From: Pagrus major
Lineage: Eukaryota; Chordata; Actinopteri; Spariformes; Sparidae
Assembly (NCBI RefSeq): GCF_040436345.1
Contig: NC_133223.1
Coordinates: 13,397,613 to 13,461,612, forward strand
Direction of reading: 5' to 3'
DNA: 64,000 bases
Below the pieces are notes generated by a model. It did no database searches. It was not told the DNA's origin and saw nothing but the letters and a program-made list of their open reading frames with translations. The stretch's first letter is position 1. Each line of letters begins with the position of its first letter. This document shows, piece after piece, positions 12,301-21,349 of the stretch. Position numbers and translations under genes: made by a program.

Positions 12301-14431
12301 CGTATCTGCGTAGGTTGCTATGGTGACGATGTGGGCATCAGTAACTAAGCTGGTGACACATGATAAATCATCTCGCTCTCCGAGCATCACGCTGTCAAGT
12401 GGTGGAGCAGGGGGTCTATTTCAACGTGACTCAACAGACAGTTGTTTTCTGTGTTGCCTTCCAGGCCACTCTGCTAACAGAAACATGGTCTCTGCTCAGC
12501 CGCTCTGATTGACTTCCATCTCTGTGGATTTGACGTTGGCGTTGTGTGTCGCACTGTGAGTGACAAGGGAGACACTTTGAAATCCAAGAGGAGTGGCCAG
12601 AGCATCCAGAGTCATAGAAATTCAATTTAAATCACCTTCATGTGTGGTTTGGATACGATTAGCAAAAATCGCATTTCATCTGGTTAACTGCTGTCCAGAC
12701 TTCCTAAAATCAATCTGGAGGTGCTAAAAAAGGGATTTGGGCTGGTAGTCTGAACATAGCCTCAGAAAGTGTTGCCATTACATGGTTTGTCCACTGATAA
12801 GTTTATTTTTCAACTATTAATGTCCCTCTCAGTATAAACAATATAATTTATAAAGAAACACATGGGATCCTTATAAATGTGTGTTTATGTTAAGTAGGCT
12901 ATATAATATTGGCAAATATAGCTTATGGATTTTTAAACCTCCTACATATCATATCTGTGTCGACCTCAAGTATCTCTAGTATGATTGCTATAATATCATT
13001 ACATCCAACTAATTTTGTTTATGGATCCTTTCATTTATCATTACAGACATTAATCTCTGTGGGTTTATTGAAGTGGCCACTGGTTTGAAGAGTTTAGAGT
13101 TACTGTCCGACCGGGAAGAAAATATTTAAATTTGTATCGTGACTCCATTTCTTGCTGTTTCATACCATTTTGCTATCTTATCATAGCAATAGTTAGTTCA
13201 TACTAACATATTGTTGTGAGGCATTTGACAGTTTTGGAAAATCATTAAAACATATTAAATCATCCCCAAATGAGATGGCAGCAGAATTTAGACTAGCAGT
13301 ATTTTGATAGGCTGCTAATTTTGCTTTCACATGAAGAGGCATCTATTTCCCAGTTGTTTTCCCCTTCTTACACATAGATTAATTCACATACAGCATGTTA
13401 GACAGGCTGCCTAACCTACATCAAACCCTCTCATGTGTGCCCAACGGTGGAACATCATTTGGATATGCCACAGAGATGAAACAACAGCGCATTGTCGGTG
13501 TGATGGGGGAGAAATGGAGGAACCTGTTTGTCATTTAACAGGCAAATTTCTGACGCCTGTGAGGAGGTGCAGCCTCTTTTCAGGAAAACATTGCCTCCCT
13601 TAGGTAGCTGTCGCTATACGTTGACAGACACAAACACTGCGCTGTTCCTTTAAATGAGGAGAGGGTCCATCTCTGTCTGTGCGCCTTTGCAGTCAATGGC
13701 GGCCCACTCTTATTGCTGTGGTCTGTGTACAGATAGCCAGTCATCCCTGGTTGATCACACTGTGTGTACCAAATATACATTCACACACAAACCACATCGC
13801 CCTGGATTAAAGAGGAATTGAAAACAGGGTCTTCACACGATAAACGCAGATCTGCATTAAAAGCTTATTAAACGAGGCCTTCTTTTAATACAGGATCTAA
13901 TAGCTCCTGACAAATCTGATCAATCAATGATCCTGTTTGCTGTGGTGTTGCCTTTTTTCCCTTCTTTTTTCTTTTTTTTAGAGCGGATCAATACGCAGTG
14001 GAAACAACGGCCTGTCTCTCCACACACACGCCTGACGCACATATGTGGCCGCATATAGCGCTGTTTTTCGCAGACAATAACCCGGGCTGCCGTGACCTAC
14101 AAAAGAAATCGCCTCATGGACCAGTGGGCAGAAAGAGAAGCCAGACAACAACCCGCGTCGGTTTTGACGGATCTGGGCAGCAGCACACAGACACGCCGGC
14201 GGGGCGGGCGGTCGGTTGTATGCAGGGGAGAGCAGGGGAGGGGGAGTGTGTTATTATTGCCCTTACTTTCTCCGTGGAGCCCGGGCTGAGCCGCTCCAGC
14301 AGCCTGCACAGGACCACCCCATCTTTCAGGGAGCTCTGCAGAAACGCTTCAGGATCCGAGATGGTCTTCTTCGGCGATTCCAGCACCCCGAGCGTAATCA
14401 ACCATGTAACCGTCTGTTCCGCCGAATTCAT
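88..14431 (-). CDS. arhgef7: arhgef7 (beta-PIX) Rho guanine nucleotide exchange factor, 5' part
   Basis: Rac1/Cdc42 exchange factor that scaffolds PAK and GIT proteins at focal adhesions and synapses. Eight coding exons read on the minus strand: 14267-14431, 9204-9287, 4730-4814, 4452-4585, 2308-2509, 991-1079, 373-467, 88-183; all junctions are GT-AG and in phase, giving about 316 residues before the left edge. Residues 1-55 begin the CH domain ([20 protein letters not shown], near-identical to human ARHGEF7), completed by exons 2-3 ([17 protein letters not shown]). Exon 4 has the linker [20 protein letters not shown]. Exon 5 holds the SH3 domain ([31 protein letters not shown]), which in the family binds PAK proline motifs. 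Exon 6 carries [16 protein letters not shown]; exons 7-8 start the DH domain ([34 protein letters not shown]). The sequence favours ARHGEF7 over ARHGEF6. PH, GIT-binding and coiled-coil parts lie outside the window. Which teleost copy (a or b) cannot be told. Confidence 0.96.
2308..2509 (-). other. arhgef7: arhgef7 SH3-domain exon with an in-frame internal Met
   Basis: 202-bp exon between a CAG acceptor and a GTGGGT donor. It starts GAC ATG, so the second residue is a methionine (ATG at 2504-2506) immediately before the SH3 domain. In mammals beta-PIX forms lacking the CH domain start at the equivalent Met (from established knowledge of beta-PIX isoforms), so this could serve as a start codon for a short isoform; no separate promoter is evident right next to it. 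The SH3 hallmark residues ALYDY-like (ARFNF), WW and PSNYV are intact. Confidence 0.85.
3023..3400 (+). mobile_element. decayed LINE reverse-transcriptase fragment
   Basis: An open frame from 3023 to 3286 reads like the finger/palm part of a non-LTR retrotransposon reverse transcriptase: [20 protein letters not shown], then [14 protein letters not shown] with the catalytic YADD box, followed in another frame by a [17 protein letters not shown]-like segment typical of fish L2/CR1-type elements. Between the two motif blocks the usual sequence is missing (internal deletion), and the frame changes near 3280. It is a dead fragment lying sense to the plus strand, inside an arhgef7 intron. Confidence 0.75.
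5359..5645. repeat. dispersed non-autonomous element, copy 1
   Basis: Starts with GGTTGCAACCAACGATTATT and contains the block TCCAAAGAGCCCAAAGTGAT followed by TTTGTCCAACAGTCAATGAC. The same order of blocks recurs at 6860-7069, 22542-22632 plus 23222-23490, and 46441-46712, so it is an interspersed element; copies differ by many substitutions. Boundaries are approximate. The GCTGCAAC/GTTGCAGC ends suggest an hAT-like DNA element, which is inference. Confidence 0.6.
5668..5890. repeat. GCAATATGGCC-type dispersed repeat, copy 1
   Basis: Contains GCTGAGCAATATGGCC, ATATTGCGATGCAC and ATCAAATATCACAATATTTT. A related set of words occurs near 40970-41300 (ATCAAATATCACTATATATG, AATATTGGCACAATGAGATA, ATCGATGTATTGCCC) and around 32912-33010. 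Boundaries uncertain. Confidence 0.4.
6306..6335. repeat. (GT)n microsatellite
   Basis: About 15 perfect GT units in an arhgef7 intron. Confidence 0.95.
6860..7069. repeat. dispersed non-autonomous element, copy 2 (5'-truncated)
   Basis: Same family as 5359-5645: contains AATCCAAAGTGACGTCTTCA, CAACAGTCAAAAACCCAAAG and AAAAGCAGCAATTCCTCACA and ends with AGTTGCAGCACT at 7055-7066, the inverted counterpart of the family's GCTGCAAC start. Confidence 0.6.
9204..9560 (-). promoter_or_regulatory. arhgef7: arhgef7 exon 2 with an upstream CpG-rich segment, possible alternative promoter
   Basis: Exon 2 of arhgef7 is 9204-9287. The 270 bp just upstream on the minus strand (9290-9560) are clearly richer in CpG and G+C than surrounding intron and contain the palindromic CRE core TGACGTC at 9534-9540 and a CGCTGCCGCCGC block near 9555. 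This is unlike intron DNA on either side, and could be an internal promoter or enhancer. No initiator or TATA box is obvious; the assignment is inference. Confidence 0.3.
9426..9445. repeat. (GT)10 microsatellite
   Basis: Ten GT units about 140 bp upstream of arhgef7 exon 2 on the minus strand, within the CpG-rich segment. Confidence 0.9.
9735..10621. mobile_element. TTAA-ended MITE-like element with internal fold-back
   Basis: Left end TTAAAGGTGCAATATGTAAG and right end TGCATATAGCACCTTTAA are inverted copies (17 of about 19 positions). Inside, 9860-9960 and 9999-10110 are long inverted repeats of one another: TTTCATAGGAATGAA on the left faces TTCATTCCTATGAAA on the right, GCTCTATAGGCC faces GGCCCATAGAGC. 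No open frame for a transposase, so non-autonomous. It shares the TTAAAGGT.C.AT...TAAGAATT terminus with the element at 24919-25259. Confidence 0.75.
10675..11135. mobile_element. non-autonomous DNA element, GTACTTGAGTAAA family, full copy
   Basis: Left end AGTGTTGTACAAAGTACAC with ACTTGAGCAAAAGTAAAGAT; right end CTTGAGTAAATGTACTTAGT then CATTCCATCACTG, which is its inverted counterpart. Internal block CAAAGTAACTGGTAACTAAA recurs in partial copies at about 25640-25875 and 29920-30500 and 32700-32790. Typical of fish hAT-like MITEs (inference). Confidence 0.65.
12181..12762. mobile_element. inverted-repeat element AGGCTATGTTCAGACT
   Basis: Left terminus AGGCTATGTTCAGACTGCAG; right terminus GTAGTCTGAACATAGCCT is its inverted copy with one or two mismatches. 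Length about 582 bp, no transposase frame. I did not see a clear target-site duplication at the edges. Best read as a non-autonomous DNA transposon in arhgef7 intron 1. Confidence 0.7.
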
Positions 14432-14720
14432 GTCCAGTCACAACAGATCCTATTCAACAAAGCGGCTGTGTTTGGTTTGTGAACAGCTTGCTGCCCCGGT
14501 TACGCTGTCATCTGTGCGTTAGAAACAGGAGCACACGGTTAATCCAAAGAAAGGGGGAAAAAATGATGCATGGGATGTCGATGAGAGAGAGAAGGAGAGA
14601 GAGAGAGAGAGAGGCTGCGGGAAACCCTCTACCTCGGGCTGGATGCGGATGACGGCTGTGCTGGTGGAAATACAGCAGGTCTGGTTTCCTCCCTTGAATG
14701 GTGTGTTTTTCCCCCCCTCT
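14268..14720 (-). promoter_or_regulatory. arhgef7: arhgef7 5'UTR and likely promoter region
   Basis: The ATG of arhgef7 is at 14429-14431. Upstream sequence (14432 to about 14720) contains CpG dinucleotides, a GA microsatellite on the plus strand and no TATA box at a clear distance. CpG density is also high just inside intron 1 (14080-14266), so the gene probably starts from a CpG-island type promoter. The transcription start is not determinable from the sequence. Confidence 0.45.
14583..14613. repeat. (GA)n tract
   Basis: Purine-rich GAGA tract with one interruption, 150-180 bp upstream of the arhgef7 start codon. Confidence 0.85.
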
Positions 14721-15182
14721 AACCTGGCAAGCTGTCAAGTGCGGTTCGCTGTGATGCGTTGAGGCACTGGACTGCATACATGCGCATCGCAGCCGCCAGC
14801 CACTCATCCATTGGATGACATCACACAAGAGGGACAAGCTCAGTCCGAGCAGTTGTTAGTGCACTTCAGCATGTCATGAATAGGCTTTTCTGCGTGGCTT
14901 TGCATATCCTCCTCTTTTCTTTTTTTTTTTTATCCGTTTATTATAAGCACGCCACAGGGTATCTGTTGTCATCTGCTGTAAGCTGTGCTGTTTGTGGACA
15001 GGCCTCAATTCAAAAGGGAGGAAGCAGCTGAGCAGACAAGTCAGATATAAGAGCACCAGCTTCAATGATGGCACTATATTTCAATTTGGCTGCATTTTAA
15101 ATTTAACAAAGTGTGACACAAAACGAGCAGGACATTCAGTCAACACAGTTTGATATTTAGCTCTGAGCCATGAGGACCTGCC

Positions 15183-15806
15183 TTGAAGGATAAGTTCACC
15201 CAGAAATTAAAATTCAGTTATTATGTTCTCGCCCCCAATGCTGATGGAAAATAGGGTGAATGTTAAAGTTATACAAAGCATCAATGGATTTTCACAGAAA
15301 AATAGCATGCCAGCATTCTCCTAAACAACTGACGTGGATGGGGACTTTAAAGACACAACTTAAAAAGCATAAAATGGCTCCATATAGCTTGTCTGGTGTG
15401 ATCCAAGTCTCTGTGAGCCTTGAGATCCCAGACTGATTTGAACAGGGAATTCGTAGAAGTCGTGTACCCACTTCAGACAGGGTGCGCTAACGCGTTTAGC
15501 TTAGCAGCTACAGTGAAGATTTTGGCTTTGAAAAGGGTGTAAACAACATCTTCAAATCAATTTGGGTTCTCTGGGCCTCCAGAGACTCAGATTAGGCAGG
15601 ACGAGCTGTATGCAGCCATTTTAGTGAGTTGTTTTTAAAACAAGTCCCCATCTACTTCAGTTGTTTAAGAAAATGCTGCCATGTAGTTTTACTGTGAAGC
15701 TCCAGAAATGTTTTGTGGACTATGAAAACTTCACCTGACTTTTAATCATCGTGGGGGTGAGAAGATAATGGCCGAATTTTAATTTTTGGTTAAACTCATC
15801 CTTTAA
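15183..15806. mobile_element. long-TIR non-autonomous element AAGGATAAGTTCACCC
   Basis: The first 55 bases (AAGGATAAGTTCACC, AATTAAAATTCAGTTATTAT, CTCGCCCCCA) and the last 55 (TGGGGGTGAGAAGATAATGG, CGAATTTTAATTTTTGG, ACTCATCCTTTAA) are inverted repeats with few mismatches. Length 624 bp; no transposase frame. It lies between the arhgef7 and aff3 promoters. Confidence 0.75.
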
Positions 15807-17285
15807 CCATATTCTAATGCAATAGAAAAACATTCCCACACACTGTTTTTCACCTCTTATATTTATTATAAAAGGTAGATGTAACAGTCAGGAGGAGCTT
15901 TCTAAAGACGTACAAAGTGACATAGTGCTTAAATACAACCCCCAATAACATGACAGTCCCCTGTCAAAATCATACAGTATCTTACAATATCTATAATCCC
16001 TAACACTTTTCACTTAAGTACTATATACACAAGAATTAGGTCATACTATTTTCAGTAGTAAAAAGCATATTTATGTGTACATAGATGACTGCCCCCCTGG
16101 GGCATTTGTATACTCTTGACTTGACCTGTCCGACCGACCTGTTTTAACAAGAAATGACATCAGTGATGCTCAAACATGACATCATGAGTAATTATTTTCT
16201 AAGGGTCTCAGTCTATGAGCTGTGGATCCCAACAGGATAAATCTGAGATCATTAAAAAAAGGCCAAAAAATCGTGTTTGTCCTGAGCTAAAAGGGAAAAT
16301 AAGACATTAATGATACATATCACAGTATAATTCAGCAGCTGGCAGTGTCGTAGATTAAAGCTTCACTTCTCACTGCGGCCACAAGGTGACGCTCTCTGCT
16401 AACTGTGCACTGATCTCATCACAGTGTTGCATGGATGCCGCCAGGGTCATAAGGCACTTCTGGGTGAGATAAAGATACTGTATATACAAAAAGATCACGC
16501 AGCAAAGTCAGCAACAATCCAATTATCTCCTACTAACCATCTGTATTACCTTTATATTAATAATTGCTATTGATACTGATGAGACAAAGAGATGAACTTT
16601 CACATTTTTATCATTTTTCAACTCTTTTTTAGCGTCAATCGCAGGGATTTTTCACAACCTGGCAACCCAGAAGTTGTTCTAAGTTAGAGGCTGGTAATTA
16701 TATCTAAAAAACACTCGCAAATGATGCATAAATATATTTAAATAAACATTTATTAGTGCTTATATAAGCCCTAATAAAGGATGTTTTATTGTGAATCAGT
16801 TACAAATAACCTACCTTTTCCTCTTCACCTGCAGGAATCTGGAATACCCACAGGTGTCACATGGCAACCACATTAAGCTGCAGGGACAGAGAACGTATCT
16901 CAGGCCCACTCGTTCTCTGCCAACACCTCTCCATCTCCATCTTCCTCTGAGAGAGACAGAGACAGAGAGTATGTGTGTTGTCAGGAGTGCTGACTCTTGA
17001 GGCCAGCCGTGTTCTAAACAGGCAGCGTCGGGGGATGCCATTGTGCCTTTGAGGTCCTGTCACCATGGGTCTGTAACCAAGGGTGTTCGCTGTATGGCGG
17101 TGGAGACTGGCCCCAGGCAGCTCATATCCCTCCATTCCCACTTCATCCCTACATTTCCACTCTGTTCCACAGGAAAATATTGTTGTTGCTCTGTGTCGCT
17201 CTCTGCTCCCTAGTTTGTGAGAATGCAAAATAAAGATTCAGAGAAAGAATGAGAGTTTCCACATGTTGTGAATCTAGTCCAGACA

Positions 17286-17487
17286 GCCACTTTATTAGGC
17301 ACACCTGTTAAACCTTATGCAATCCAATACACACATTTTTGTCTTTAAGTCTACTTTTATTATGCTTATAAAGTTCAGTGTTTGCACATTGTGACTGAGG
17401 TGTTAATTTAGTTGTTGTAGCATTGAAGTTATGGTTAGTGGTGGTACTGGACTGTATTATATTCAGAGGTGTTTCTAATACTCTGGC
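17286..17487. mobile_element. short inverted-repeat element GCCACTTTATTAGGCACACCT
   Basis: Left end GCCACTTTATTAGGCACACC and right end AGGTGTTTCTAATACTCTGG are imperfect inverted copies; about 200 bp. The CCACTTTATTAGG.ACACCT word is very common in fish genomes as the end of a DNA transposon. Non-autonomous remnant. Confidence 0.55.
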
Positions 17488-20169
17488 CTCCTCGTGTATG
17501 TATATAGGGAGGCCATGAATGAGAAACACATCTCTTACTGCCATGATTGACAAAGAACATCATCACATCCTCACACTTTTTGGTATTGTTGCTTAAAAAA
17601 AAGCAGAAATGATAAATGAATCATATAAATTGTTTCTGATTAATTTTCTATTGATTGACTAATGGATTAGTCACCTAATCTCTGAATTTTATGACACGGT
17701 AGTACTTATAGTAATACCAATGTGTCTCACAGCACAGCTCTGTAGTGAAAACAGGAAGGACTCTGTGTGCAGATGTGGGCCTGAACAGTTAAAGAAGTCT
17801 TCCTTTTCACATTATCATTGGTGCATGAAGACAGAAATATTCAAAATGCACCAACTCATATCACAATTACAACATTTGTCTCCCTCATTTCCTCTCCTCA
17901 GCAACACTATGTTCTCTAAAACAACATTTATTGTATTTTGAATCGCTGTTCATTAAATTAACCAAAGATTTATCATAATGTTATAAACCGGTAACCAGTT
18001 GATTATGATTTTATAAATCACCTGTTTGTTCATGCTGTATTCTTGCTGTCTTTGTATCATGTTTAACGCTGTGTGGTGAGACTACAAACAAACTAATTCC
18101 TGCATATAAATGTGAGGATTTCCGTGATTTTTACCAGTCTTACCCAGCAAGAACTTTTCACTTCAAGAGTCTTTTATCGACAATGCCGACACCCCAAAAT
18201 GCAAAATATTTGTAAGTGTAGGGCTCATTTTAGCTGAATACTGCACGAGTCAATGCACATGAAACAAAAGAAAGACAGAGTAAATGAAACTTCTCTTTGA
18301 AAAACGGAAACACAAAAGCCACAGCCACAAATGTATGCGCCCACTTTCACGTTAGATAGATAACTGAACTAATGATTTGACTTTGAGCCCATGAGAAAGC
18401 ATCTTGATCACCAACACCAACTCTTCCTTTTGTCTCAATAACTCTCTTCAACACTCTGCTGATGAAATGAGTTTCTACCTACTTTCCACACGGTCAACTG
18501 GGGCTGTCCCTGTGTTCACTCTTTGCAGGTGCCATAAAGAAATGAGGGGCACTGTTGTCCCAAACCAAGTTCCAGATATGAACAATTGAAAATGCTTCCT
18601 TCTCTAAAGAATATGCTTCTATCTTAGAGGAGAATCTGTGGTTATTAAGCAAGATGGTGTCACCTATGGTCTCTCAAATCAATGAAATAAATGCTCTAAT
18701 GTATCAAGCTCCTCGTGTCTATTTTTTTCCTCTTCTCTCAGCCTCCCCCCGCACCATCTGAACCTGGGAGACAGCTCATATTTTATCATGACAAGGCAAA
18801 ACCTATGCAACCCAGAGCCGCTGAAAAGGCCAGAATGCATTAAGCACAATAACGGATGGATTAGACAAGCACACAAGGCCGAGATGTAAAAGTGAGAGAT
18901 GATCTGACACACATTTTCTGTAGAGCGATGTAGACTACAGTAGGAGCTAACAACAACATTACTTTTGTCATTGGTTTTACGTGTAGAATTATATACTAGA
19001 GACACTTTCCTTTACATGAGAGGGAAACAACACATACAATTTGAAATAAAATCAGTTAAAACTACAAACAGAATAATCACCATTCTTTTAAACAGAGGGA
19101 CAGTGCTTGCTCAGTTTCCTTGAAACATACACAGCCTTAGATGGCCAGTGCCTCGAGGATTTCTCATCCTTTCTGATTCATTTCTGACCTTGCAAACAGC
19201 AGTTGACTGACAAAAACAAACCCAAGGTCCACTAACTGTCTTGTTCTGAAAAACAAATTTAAATGAGGATTGGTAAAACTGTTTTGTAGTTCATGCTGGT
19301 TTCTGGGGCTCATGGGAGCGGGAGCCGATGACTCATAAAGAGAATAGCAAAACTAAATGGATATGCGGTTTGGTTAGTGTGACACAACAGATTGAGATAT
19401 TTAAAATAAGGCACACAAGGAGTTAGACTTAACTCACTTTCTGTTAGTCTTACCAGCAGGTGAATGTGCTGTATGTTTACTTTACTAGGTTTATATATGA
19501 TATTGTGTTAACATGTGAAACATTAGGATACAGTACCATAGACTGTTGTGTCACATTTTCCATTTTGTTTTCTTTTGCTGCTGGATGTAAAGTGTCTTGT
19601 TCTGTAATTTGATGTGGGCTCGGTCCCCCTTTTGTGTCTGACTCTTAAAAAAAGTGTAAAAAAAAATGCAAAAATTAATTTGTTAAATTTTAGTTTGATG
19701 TGCATAACAATATTATTAACATACAACAATCTGTTCTAAACTACCTTTTATGTACTGAATAAAGTGTGAATGTCTTGCTGGCTTAATTAGGCTAGGTTAT
19801 TGATTTATTGATTGATAGCGTACATTTTAAAATAAAGATTGTAAAAAAAAAACTTTTTTAAATGATGCAACTCATGTCCCTTTCCACACATCTCATTGGG
19901 TGTTGTTTTCTGTTTAAAGCTCCTAATCTTTTTTAGACAAACCTCTACTCTTCCAGCACCAAACAGCAGACAAAGCTAGCAACTAGCTACTTAAAATAAA
20001 GGAGCAAATAATATATATATAGCCTATAGTATAGTAAAATCAATTAATGTAGGTTTAAGGGCCCCATAATTCATAGCTTCGCCCCTGTGAACTGGACCGG
20101 CTGTGATTAAAACTTCATCATGTGGTGTCCCGTGTATTTCAGTCCCGAGCAGCTGTGTTATTATTATTT

Positions 20170-20416
20170 CTAATGACGCCTTTGACCGGTGCGGATCATC
20201 CACAGGGCCGCTCTGAGTCGTGAGCTCCCTGCATGAGCTGCGCTTGTGTCATCTCTGACGTCGCCGGCCCGCCTACACCGCCCCCTGTCTCCTTCAGTGA
20301 CACACCGACTCTCCCCGCAGCAGCACGGAGGAGCGACGAGCGAGGAGCCGCTGATGTCCACGGGAGTCCTCTGACTGGCATGGACACCGGAGGAGAGCGC
20401 TGACCATCCAGGAACC
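20170..20416 (+). promoter_or_regulatory. aff3: CpG-rich promoter of the aff3 transcript
   Basis: A sharp change from A/T-rich DNA to CpG-dense sequence (GTCGCCGGCCCGCCTACACC, GAGGAGCGACGAGCGAGGAG) directly upstream of an ATG in good context (GGAACCATGC at 20411-20420). A GACGTC half-CRE lies near 20259. No TATA box. This is the expected appearance of a vertebrate housekeeping/developmental promoter and supports 20417 lying in a genuine first exon. Confidence 0.55.
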
Positions 20417-20488
20417 ATGCCTACTGTCCTCGGTGGCAAAGGGAAACTTTCCGTGGTGTGCTTTCTACTCCGATGCGCTTATTCTCAG
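20417..20488 (+). other. aff3: putative aff3 first coding exon (lineage-specific N terminus)
   Basis: Twenty-four codons from an ATG with an acceptable context (ACCATGC) to TCTCAG|GTGAGA, phase 0, joining cleanly to the 45-bp exon at 22380. The encoded peptide ([20 protein letters not shown] followed by AYSQ) has no similarity to the MDSFDLALLQEWDLE-type start of other AFF3 proteins. It is a basic then hydrophobic stretch, which could look like a signal peptide but would be odd on a nuclear protein. It may instead be 5'UTR, with translation starting at the Met of DMTQSW (27282) or elsewhere. Confidence 0.45.
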
Positions 20489-21310
20489 GTGAGAGTTTGC
20501 ATGTAGCCTGCTTTAAAAACAAAACAAAACAATGAAGAGTTATGATAATATGTGTGTCTGTAAAGCACCACTGACAGATTGATTGAGCCTTTGACTGTTG
20601 GTCTTACTCGAGATAAGTGCATGTTTAAAGTCAACAGTTTGTACACAGACTTCCTGCTGGTTATTTAATCTGAACACTGAAATAAAATGAGCGGGTAGGC
20701 TAATTCCTACAGACCCGTGCGTTTTGTGTGCTCCTGTCTTCATAAAGATTCAGTGTGCAGATTTAAAGTCACTTCAGATGTTCCTTAAAAGCACTAAAAA
20801 CAGAGGGAAGTGTTGAATGGAGCCTCTAAAATGAGCATAACTTCAGTAATTGCTGATATTTTAAGAATGTAACAGGTGGTGTCAGTGTAGCTGGCTGGCA
20901 TGCTGCTTGATGCAGGTGTTATGATGGGTTATGGTTTGTTTGGGCCCGGGGGACTTCACTCATCAGGGTATTGCAGCAGAGCTGAAGCCTGTAGTGTTTA
21001 GTGGGTATGAACGTGTGAAACACATTGCACATGATTATATCCACACTAATGGACCTGTAAGTATAAACTGAGGAGGCAGGCAGGCAGGCCAGACTTGAGC
21101 TTGTGCACCGCCACAGGGAGGTAAAATACTGCCTGTCTGTGTTTATGTTTTTCATTTAGTGCCTACAGCTCTCATATGGCTGTAACAATCAGACAGTTTT
21201 CACACACACTGTTTTCCATCCGCAGGCAGAGTGCAGCCACTCAGACACTGACCTTAGTGAGTCATGCATGCAAGAAGAGACAGTTACACACACACATACA
21301 CACACACACA

Positions 21311-21349
<39 letters not shown>

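Larger units (their letters stand above)
9288..14266. other. arhgef7 intron 1, repeat-rich
   Basis: About 5 kb with no coding exon that I can find. It contains a TTAA-flanked fold-back element (9735-10621), a GTACTTGAGTAAA-type element (10675-11135), a TATATCAGCC repeat (about 12060-12125), an inverted-repeat element starting AGGCTATGTTCAGACT (12181-12762), and a short ATT trinucleotide run near 12008. The segment 13000-13980 shows nothing recognisable. Confidence 0.55.
14432..20416. other. intergenic region between arhgef7 and aff3 (head-to-head)
   Basis: About 6 kb without a recognisable coding exon. It holds the GA tract at 14583-14613, two inverted-repeat elements (15183-15806, 17286-17487) and otherwise A/T-rich sequence. 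I looked specifically on the plus strand for the AF4/FMR2 N-terminal homology region (a DxxxLREWERR-like basic stretch) and did not find it. The last 250 bp become CpG-rich and are the aff3 promoter. Confidence 0.6.

Noticed and set aside
13998-14522. 174-codon plus-strand frame antisense to arhgef7 exon 1.
   Set aside because: It overlaps a conserved CH-domain exon on the other strand and a CpG-rich region where stops are rare; protein has no family features.
20417-20488. Calling the aff3 first-exon peptide a secretory signal peptide.
   Set aside because: The rest of the protein is a nuclear elongation scaffold with nuclear signals; the hydrophobic stretch is short and interrupted by Arg/Cys; the exon may even be untranslated.
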